The translations under genes and the position numbers were made by a program. 36,363 bases of DNA from an uncultured bacterium (GTDB lineage: Bacteria; Patescibacteriota; Saccharimonadia; Saccharimonadales; Saccharimonadaceae): the NCBI GenBank assembly GCA_903866605.1, contig CAIPOF010000071.1:1-36363 (forward strand), in the 5' to 3' direction. The notes below the pieces were generated by a model, which was not told the DNA's origin, did not search any database, and saw only the letters and a program-made list of their open reading frames with translations. Positions 30,681 to 36,363 of this stretch are shown here, piece by piece; position 1 is the stretch's first letter, and every line of letters begins with the position of its first letter.

Positions 30681-33085
30681 GCATCAATCACAGAGTCGGC
30701 CAGCTTTGCAATATCAGGCGCTATGCCTTCACCATTCCAGGTCCATGAGTTGATTTCAGGCATATCGGTGCCATGAGCTTTTGCGTATTCGATATTTTCA
30801 GTAATCTTTTTTTGATATTTGATGATGATATTTTGAGCCATTTCTTTCGGCATACGATCAGCAGCGGCCAACTTTTCAAAAACAGCAATCAACAGATGAT
30901 AACGACTGGTCAAATTACGTACTTGCATATCAAATGGCGTCGTGGTGCTGCCATGTTCGATGTATCCGCGGACATCAAAACGTCTGGTATCGACGTCGTA
31001 ATTGAAAAAGATTGACTTGATGGTTTCTGGATAACCATGGAAGGTGATTATGACCGGCTTATCTGTCGTGAAGTTTCGATTAAATTCTTGTTCGGATACA
31101 TATTCACCATATCGGCCGATGCCGTGGCTGTGCCTACCACTAGTAAGTGAGCTTATATTGACGAAACGTAGTCGAGCCTCCGGATATTCCTTTTTGACCA
31201 AACTGATTGCGGCCAGGGCTTCCTTTGTCGGATAATCGCCGATGCCTGCCAATATAACGTCAGGATTTAGATCGCTGGCAAAGTCCCAGGTCATAATACA
31301 TTCATCATATTGTTTTTTGGCCAAGTCGGTTGTTAGCCAGCGAGGTTCAAGGGTTTTGCCGGCAACCATAACATTCACTTTACGGATTGAACTTAGCATT
31401 TTTTCTAGGATTACTAATACCGTATTGCCATCACTTGGGAAATAGACGTCGCAAAAATTACCCTGTCGTCTGAGCGTGTCGTCAATAAAGCCGGGGTTTT
31501 GATGGCTGAACCCATTATGGTCTTGTCTCCATCCTGAACTGGTCAATATGTAGTTAAGTGATGGAAAATCACCGTGCCAATCAAATTGATCCATGTGTTT
31601 TAGAAATTTTACGTATTGATCAACCATACTACTAACTATAGGTAAAAATGCTTCATAACTGGCGAATACTATATGACGGCCAGTTAAGGCATACCCTTGA
31701 GACAAGCCCTGTAAGTTATGCTCACTTAGCATTTCCATGACGCGACCGTCTGTTGCCATGTCTTTGTCCCATTTTTCGAGAGGCCAAACCCAGGCGCGAC
31801 TGGCTTCGCCAAAAATTGCGTCAAGCTTGTTAGAGTATGTTTCATCAGGTGAAAAAAACCGAAAATTTTTAGATTCTTTATTAAGTTTGAATACTTCTTG
31901 TAGATAAAGGCCAACACGTCTCATGCCAGATGATCCAATTGTACCTGGTTTTTTTGCGTCTTCTGCAAATTGATCGGCTGGAGGTAATTTTAGAGGTCTA
32001 TAGACTGCATTGCCACCACGAGCGTGTTTGTTCATGCCCATACATTGTTCGAAGTCGGGTATGATGTTTTTTATAAAATCACCAAAACCATGTTCACGGT
32101 CGAATAATTCATTAAATTTATATGATTTCAGCCAATCCTCCAGCATTTTTAATTGTTCAGGATTGGTTTTTGCTTCGGCCAGAACTACTTGGTGAGAAAG
32201 ACAATTGCCTTCTATTTTTTGGCCATTTAATTCTTTGACGCCAGTCCAACCTTTTAGGGTTCGCATGATTATCATAGGCATTCTGGGAGCAATAATCTCT
32301 TTGTCAGATTCTTTGATGTCCCAGATTAATTGGTGTGCCCACTGCAAAGCTTCTTCCATTTGCTGATCCAGATTATCCCCACTGACTAGGCGTGGTTCGT
32401 AACCGTAGCCCCAGAATAAAGATTTGAGTTCATCGTCACTCATACGTCCAAAGACAGTCGGAGCCGAAATCTTGTATCCATTTAGGTGCAAAATAGGTAG
32501 TACTGTGCCATTTATTTTTGGGTCAATTAACTTATTTAGGTGCCAGGCACCAGCCGCAGGACCTGTTTCGGCTTCACCATCGCCAACAAGGCAGGCAACA
32601 ATCAAATTGCGATTATCCAAAATAGCTCCATACGATGTCGCTAATGAATAACCTAACTCGCCACCTTCCAATATAACTCCAGGAGTACCTGGGTTGCTAT
32701 GACTTGGGAAACCATAAGGCCAACTAAAATTGCGACATATATAACCGATACCGTCATAGGTATGTTTGGCTTTGGGATAGAATTTTTCTAATGTACCTTC
32801 TAAAAACAAGTTTGCCTGGAGTGAGGGGAAAGCATGTCCAGGACCAAGTACAAACATCATTTCTTGGCCAGTCTTTTTGATGAGTTTATTCAGATGGGAA
32901 TAGATAAGGTTCACTCCTGGGCCAGAACCCCAGTGGCCTAATAATCTGGGTTTTATATCTTCTGGTTTCAATGGTCTTTCTAATAAAAAATTATCCTGCA
33001 AAAATATTTGTGCAGCTGTTAAATAATTTGTGGCACGTCGAAATTGCTCGAAATCAGTAATTTGCCCATCCTCATTATCATTCAT
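30677..33085 (-). CDS. xfp: Xylulose-5-phosphate/fructose-6-phosphate phosphoketolase
   Basis: 802 residues, the family length. It cleaves X5P (or F6P) with phosphate to acetyl phosphate plus glyceraldehyde-3-phosphate (or erythrose-4-phosphate), using thiamine diphosphate. Visible are LGHWGSGPGVNLIYSHLN at the N-terminus, the TPP motif GDGEAETGPAAGAWHLNK (near 168), FSPDETYSNKLDAIF, and the C-terminal VRGYIEHGSTTTPFDMQVRN. In a reduced CPR metabolism it gives ATP through acetyl phosphate from pentoses. The minus-strand promoter has a TACAAT about 14 nt before the ATG. It is followed by the 169-aa gene. Confidence 0.97.
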   Translation of the reverse strand: MNDNEDGQITDFEQFRRATNYLTAAQIFLQDNFLLERPLKPEDIKPRLLGHWGSGPGVNLIYSHLNKLIKKTGQEMMFVLGPGHAFPSLQANLFLEGTLEKFYPKAKHTYDGIGYICRNFSWPYGFPSHSNPGTPGVILEGGELGYSLATSYGAILDNRNLIVACLVGDGEAETGPAAGAWHLNKLIDPKINGTVLPILHLNGYKISAPTVFGRMSDDELKSLFWGYGYEPRLVSGDNLDQQMEEALQWAHQLIWDIKESDKEIIAPRMPMIIMRTLKGWTGVKELNGQKIEGNCLSHQVVLAEAKTNPEQLKMLEDWLKSYKFNELFDREHGFGDFIKNIIPDFEQCMGMNKHARGGNAVYRPLKLPPADQFAEDAKKPGTIGSSGMRRVGLYLQEVFKLNKESKNFRFFSPDETYSNKLDAIFGEASRAWVWPLEKWDKDMATDGRVMEMLSEHNLQGLSQGYALTGRHIVFASYEAFLPIVSSMVDQYVKFLKHMDQFDWHGDFPSLNYILTSSGWRQDHNGFSHQNPGFIDDTLRRQGNFCDVYFPSDGNTVLVILEKMLSSIRKVNVMVAGKTLEPRWLTTDLAKKQYDECIMTWDFASDLNPDVILAGIGDYPTKEALAAISLVKKEYPEARLRFVNISSLTSGRHSHGIGRYGEYVSEQEFNRNFTTDKPVIITFHGYPETIKSIFFNYDVDTRRFDVRGYIEHGSTTTPFDMQVRNLTSRYHLLIAVFEKLAAADRMPKEMAQNIIIKYQKKITENIEYAKAHGTDMPEINSWTWNGEGIAPDIAKLADSVIDA

Positions 33086-33183
33086 ACTTATGTTTAATTG
33101 TATAGTAGCGGTTATTGTTTGTAAAACAAATAATTTTAACTCTGAGCTTATATCTGTTAGACTTGTATAGTTAGGATTATAAA

Positions 33184-34014
33184 ATGAGTAAGATTTTAGA
33201 TGGTTTAGAATTAGCTAGTTATATAAAAGAACGCCAATTAAAACAAGTGCGGTCATTGCGTCAATCATGGAAAATTATTCCACGCTTGGCAATTATTCGA
33301 ATGGGGGATGATGCGGTAACTGATAAATATACACAGTTAAAGTCAATTTACGGTGAAGATATTATGGTTGATGTTGATATCTATAATCCAATTCCAACAG
33401 AATTATTAGGTCAAATAAAATCACTAAATGATGAGGACAGTGTACATGGTATTATCATACAATTACCACTAGCAGATAAAACTTTGACTGAAGATGCTAT
33501 TAATTCTGTATTGGCGTCAAAAGATGTTGATGGGCTAGGGGATAATTCATTGTTTACTCCCGCGACAGCCATGGCGATTGATTGGCTACTTGCTGGCTAC
33601 AATATTAATTTGGTCGATAAAAAGATTGCAATTGTCGGCAAAGGACGTCTTGTCGGTGCGCCTCTGGCAAAGTTGTGGAAAAGTTCTGGATTTGATGTCA
33701 CGATTTGTGACACTAAAACAGCTGATTTGGCATTAGCGTTAAAACCTATGAATATTATTGTATCTGCTACAGGTATTCCTGGATTAATCAAGAGCAGTAT
33801 GATTAGGGCGGATGCAGCGGTAGTAGATGCAGGTACTGCATCCGAGCAGGGGATGATTGTAGGTGATTTGGCCGATGACGTGCGCGAACGACCGGATTTA
33901 TCAATTACGCCAATAATTGGCGGAGTCGGCCCATTAACAGTTACGGCTTTATTTGATAATGTTATTTCTGCTGCAAGAAAAGTTGCCGATCAAAAAGGCC
34001 AATCAGATATCTAA
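33184..34014 (+). CDS. folD: FolD bifunctional methylene-THF dehydrogenase/cyclohydrolase
   Basis: 276 residues, a usual length. Converts 5,10-methylene-THF to 10-formyl-THF with NADP. Landmarks: TDKYTQLKSIYGEDI (catalytic Tyr/Lys pair), GIIIQLPLADKT, DVDGLGDNSLFTPATAM, nucleotide loop GKGRLVGAPLAKLW, and GGVGPLTVTALFDN. DVDG is followed by LGDNS where most FolD have FH-x-x-N, and GKGRLVG replaces GRSxxVG; such variants occur in divergent FolD, so activity is likely but not certain. TATAGT ends 12 nt before the ATG, giving a very short leader. Confidence 0.95.
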   Translation: MSKILDGLELASYIKERQLKQVRSLRQSWKIIPRLAIIRMGDDAVTDKYTQLKSIYGEDIMVDVDIYNPIPTELLGQIKSLNDEDSVHGIIIQLPLADKTLTEDAINSVLASKDVDGLGDNSLFTPATAMAIDWLLAGYNINLVDKKIAIVGKGRLVGAPLAKLWKSSGFDVTICDTKTADLALALKPMNIIVSATGIPGLIKSSMIRADAAVVDAGTASEQGMIVGDLADDVRERPDLSITPIIGGVGPLTVTALFDNVISAARKVADQKGQSDI

Positions 34015-34493
34015 AATATTTTTTTTAAATCTTTGATGTTTATATATTCGACTAGGAAATTCAATTCCCGAGGTAGTTCAGCTGAAATAAATTCTTTTAA
34101 TATATAAATTTTCTTTTTATTAAAATATTGAGCACAGGCTATTTCTTTCATTGCACCCCAGGCAAAGCCAATACATATAAAGATATCGCATTGTCGGTTG
34201 AATTCGTTAGCTTGTATATCCCAATCACGGCAGTCGATTATTTCGCCAATTTCGATATTCAGATAGTCTTTGTGGCTTTCTTCCTGAGTTGGGATGACTA
34301 ACCAGACCTTTTTACCGCCAAATTCAACATATTTTTTACCGAAATGCTCTAAAAGTGATTCTTTATCAGCTGTCAGAACGATTTCATTGTTACTTTTTGC
34401 GATAATTTCGGCAATATTATCAATCAGACGTTTTCGTTCATCAATATTTGCTCCATAAATTTTATTCGGGCCGATTATTCCAATTTTTATCAT
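34011..34493 (-). CDS. Rossmann-like protein, possibly SLOG/LOG-related, 160 aa
   Basis: KIGIIGPNKIYGANIDERKR opens like a LOG/SLOG Rossmann fold, with a later CDIFICIGFAWGAMKEIACA helix after a strand, analogous to the GGxGT-type loop of nucleotide-binding SLOG proteins, though the canonical GGGT/PGGxGT is not intact. KKKIYILKEFI follows. It could bind or cleave a nucleotide; the evidence is weak. Its minus-strand TATAAT lies 6 nt before the ATG. It converges with folD (4-bp overlap). Confidence 0.6.
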   Translation of the reverse strand: MIKIGIIGPNKIYGANIDERKRLIDNIAEIIAKSNNEIVLTADKESLLEHFGKKYVEFGGKKVWLVIPTQEESHKDYLNIEIGEIIDCRDWDIQANEFNRQCDIFICIGFAWGAMKEIACAQYFNKKKIYILKEFISAELPRELNFLVEYINIKDLKKIF

Positions 34494-34533
34494 GTCAATA
34501 TTATAGCTTAAACCATGACTTTTAGCTTTTAGA

Positions 34534-34607
34534 GCTTTTAGAGGGCGTTCCTCTATAGGTGTTATTTCGTGCTTTTAGAGGGCGTTCCTCTATAGGTGTT
34601 ATTTCGT
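34534..34607. repeat. Two tandem 37-bp REP-type repeats
   Basis: Identical units at 34534-34570 and 34571-34607, each with the small hairpin AGAGG-GCGTT-CCTCT and a tail TATAGGTGTTATTTCGT. They lie just upstream of the REP-associated transposase. Confidence 0.9.
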
Positions 34608-34648
34608 GACACTTTTATTATAAGCTAAATTTAAGTTATAATATTAGT

Positions 34649-35263
34649 ATGCCATCAAGAAATGTTAAAAAAGAACAAGCACCTGATTCGTATTATCATG
34701 TTTACGTAAGGGGTGGCAACAAACAAAAAATATTTATCGATGACGCTGATTACAAATATTTTCTAAAATTATTTGATCGATATTTGTCGCAAACACCGGT
34801 AATCAGCAAAACAAACGAAGTCTATCCGAATTTTCAAAACAAAATTGAGATTTTGGCATATTGCTTGATGAAAAACCATTTTCATATCCTTGTTTACCAA
34901 TATGACGTGCCATTTTTAGAAAAGTTTATGCGTAGCATCATGATCAGTTATAGTAGATATTTTAATCTAAAATATAAAAGGACCGGGCCTATATACGAAA
35001 ACCGATATAAAGCAGTTAGAATTGATCAAAATACTTATCTACAGCATGTTTCTAGATATATTCACCTAAATCCGAGAGTCTGGGAACGATATAGGTATTC
35101 AAGTCTACGGTACTATCGGGACGAAAATGTCCTATTTTGGCTAAATACAAATCGAATTCTAGAACAGTTTACCTCGAAGCAAAAATATCTAGAATTCGTT
35201 TCAGATTATGAAGAAATGCACGATACACTAGGCGAAATACAACATCAGTTAGCGGATAAATAA
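34649..35263 (+). CDS. REP-associated tyrosine transposase (RAYT, Y1 HUH)
   Basis: 204 residues. The HUH motif NHFHILV (near 79) and the catalytic tyrosine in TYLQHVSRYIHLNP (near 130) are intact, as is the opening DSYYHVYVRGGNKQKIF. The GPIYENRYKAV segment is typical of RAYT/IS200-like proteins. It would nick and join single-stranded DNA at REP hairpins. TATAAT at 34637-34642 lies 6 nt before the ATG. The C-terminal extension after the Y1 domain contains SKQKYLEFVSDYEE. Confidence 0.93.
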   Translation: MPSRNVKKEQAPDSYYHVYVRGGNKQKIFIDDADYKYFLKLFDRYLSQTPVISKTNEVYPNFQNKIEILAYCLMKNHFHILVYQYDVPFLEKFMRSIMISYSRYFNLKYKRTGPIYENRYKAVRIDQNTYLQHVSRYIHLNPRVWERYRYSSLRYYRDENVLFWLNTNRILEQFTSKQKYLEFVSDYEEMHDTLGEIQHQLADK

Positions 35264-35270
35264 AAGAAGC

Positions 35271-35303
35271 ACAAAATAACACCTATAGAGGAACGCCCTC
35301 TAA
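35271..35303 (-). repeat. Inverted downstream REP copy
   Basis: AAATAACACCTATAGAGG, then AACGCCCTCTAA: the reverse complement of the upstream unit with a single difference near its left end. Confidence 0.85.
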
Positions 35304-35328
35304 CAGAGTGGGGAATAATGTGTATCAA

Positions 35329-35700
35329 TTAGGCAATGTTTAGGGCTTCTTTGACGCGAGCTACAACCTGTTTTGGTGTTAGATTGGCTTTTACGATATA
35401 GCTGTGGATGCCTAAATCGCGGAGTTTTTTTGGTGATTCTTCTTCGCCCATATTTGTCAGAATTATTACTGGGATGTTTTTACCCCACTCATTTTTTCGA
35501 ATAATTTCTAATGCATCGGCACCACCCATTTCTGGCATTTGCAAATCAAGTAGTATAAGGTCAGGCAAGAATGATTCGACTAATTCAACACCAAGTTTTC
35601 CATTAGTTGCCAGTTGAACATCAAATCCATCAGCTTCGAATTTTGTGCGGTACATTTGGCTGATAACCGGGTCATCTTCGATAATAGCGATTTTTGTCAT
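35329..35700 (-). CDS. Single-domain response regulator (CheY-like)
   Basis: 123 residues, just one receiver domain. Acid pocket EDD (8-10), phospho-acceptor Asp52 in LILLDLQMPEMGG, the Thr in VIILTNMG (about 82) and the Lys in SYIVKANLTP (about 104) are all present, so it should be phosphorylated by a histidine kinase; none is in the window. No output domain, so it signals by protein contact. Related single-domain regulators control type IV pilus function, and pilins occur at the other end of the window, but no link is shown. TATAAC ends 8 nt before the ATG. Confidence 0.94.
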   Translation of the reverse strand: MTKIAIIEDDPVISQMYRTKFEADGFDVQLATNGKLGVELVESFLPDLILLDLQMPEMGGADALEIIRKNEWGKNIPVIILTNMGEEESPKKLRDLGIHSYIVKANLTPKQVVARVKEALNIA

Positions 35701-35779
35701 ACTTTGATGTTATAATAAATAACGAATAATTACCATAGAAGGTATATCAAAAATCTTCTTAAAAACAAACGGGGTACAA

Positions 35780-36363
35780 ATGTCTGACACCAACCTAAAA
35801 GAAAAGCTATCTGAAATAAGTGGACTAGTTATGCCCGTTATCGAAGAATTATTAACTCAAAATGTCGAAGAGCATAACTCTGAACTAGTTGTTTATCAAT
35901 GTAAAGTTGGTGGCAAAAGAATTAGGCCATCGCTGGTGGTTTTAAGTGGTCAAGTGTTTGGGGCTGGTATAAATGAATTGCTATATCCTGCGGCGTCAAT
36001 CGAAATATTACATAACTCGACATTGGTTATCGATGATATTATTGATCACTCAGAATTTAGACGAGACGAACCGACTGTTTGGAATAAATATGGCAAATCA
36101 ATCGCTGAGTGTACCGCTTTTGACTATTTGGCTGCCGTCTATGAGGGTATAAATCACGTAAATAACAGTTCAAAACTAATTGATTTATATAGTAAAACAT
36201 TAAAAACTATTATTGACGGTGAAATTAAGGACATTTTATTTGAACGTTCCGGTCGTGAAGACGAAGATTATGTTGTAAAGAATAGATATCAAACAATCAC
36301 CAAAGACGACTATTTTAAAATGATTGGTCAAAAAACAGCAGTCCTATTGCAAGCTTGCTGTAA
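35780..36363 (+). CDS. Trans-isoprenyl diphosphate (polyprenyl) synthase, C-terminus off the window
   Basis: 194 complete codons from the ATG at 35780, still open at the window end. GGKRIRPSLVVLSG and the first Asp-rich motif DDIIDHSEFRRDEPTVWNKYG identify the family. The TIIDGEIKDILFERSGR segment and the helix DYFKMIGQKTAVLLQACC (the K-T-A region) follow. The second Asp-rich motif (DDxxD) would come after the window edge. It elongates allylic diphosphates with IPP, probably for the undecaprenyl or other lipid carrier. It has a leader (GGGG before the ATG), unlike most of its neighbours. Confidence 0.9.
   Translation, partial: MSDTNLKEKLSEISGLVMPVIEELLTQNVEEHNSELVVYQCKVGGKRIRPSLVVLSGQVFGAGINELLYPAASIEILHNSTLVIDDIIDHSEFRRDEPTVWNKYGKSIAECTAFDYLAAVYEGINHVNNSSKLIDLYSKTLKTIIDGEIKDILFERSGREDEDYVVKNRYQTITKDDYFKMIGQKTAVLLQACC

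Larger units (their letters stand above)
34534..35303 (+). mobile_element. REPtron: REP repeats flanking a RAYT gene
   Basis: Two direct repeats upstream and one inverted copy downstream (35271-35303) frame the Y1 transposase, the standard organisation of REP/RAYT units. No target duplication is visible. Confidence 0.8.

Noticed and set aside
1-36363. CRISPR array or recoded (UGA = Gly) genome
   Set aside because: No regularly spaced repeats were seen; TGA ends several well-recognised genes such as the recombinase, so standard bacterial code applies.

Overview
The window looks like chromosome from a member of the Candidate Phyla Radiation (Patescibacteria), most likely a Saccharibacteria (TM7) relative. 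The grounds are AT-rich compact genes, several type IV pseudopilins carrying binding domains, a phosphoketolase, a 276-aa FolD, and many genes whose -10 box lies only 6-9 nt before the start codon (leaderless mRNAs). TGA is used as a stop, so the UGA-glycine CPR lineages are excluded. No 16S gene is present, so the phylum call is an inference.

Layout. 1-3569 (minus): three overlapping pseudopilin genes, two with large binding modules inserted inside another domain. 3599-7548: murB, tRNA-Arg(TCG), a PAS-PAS-GGDEF protein and a membrane protein. 7600-7881: a tRNA-Lys-like gene whose T loop is interrupted by about 100 nt of structured RNA, then an intact tRNA-Lys(CTT). 7873-21593: a 13.7-kb integrative element seated in the tRNA 3' end. 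It carries a large serine recombinase, a replication-relaxation-like protein, HicBA, a prepilin with a FISUMP/lectin-like domain, a MutS-I-like/Avd-like fusion protein, a more GC-rich five-gene operon (two B12-radical SAM enzymes, two acyltransferase-like proteins, a GH3-type amide synthetase), an XRE regulator and a PLD-like protein. 21583-24301: four much smaller cassettes, each bounded by the same 11-bp core copied from the tRNA 3' end (ggccctccaaa) and each beginning with its own hairpin or terminator. 24355-36363: ordinary chromosome (NUDIX, GyrI-like, hydrolase, MFS exporter, phosphoketolase, FolD, a REP-associated transposase with its repeats, a response regulator, and a polyprenyl synthase cut by the window end).

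The main discovery candidate is an integron-like cassette array built by a serine recombinase at a tRNA gene. Six copies of the core (7873, 21583, 22068, 22541, 24090, 24291) delimit five segments. The recombinase gene is itself split by the attachment site. In the integrated state it reads into the tRNA and stops after three extra residues. In the excised circle the same frame would continue for 46 residues, now stranded at 21441-21581, and run directly into a PLD-like gene with a strong ribosome binding site. Integration would therefore swap the C-terminus of the recombinase and uncouple its operon.

A second candidate is the structured RNA inside the tRNA T loop. Two copies (7600-7758 and 24166-24278) share stems, and one base pair covaries. 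The second copy is the only recognisable content of the 201-bp last cassette. A third is the radical SAM/GH3 operon, which looks like an uncharacterised biosynthetic pathway.
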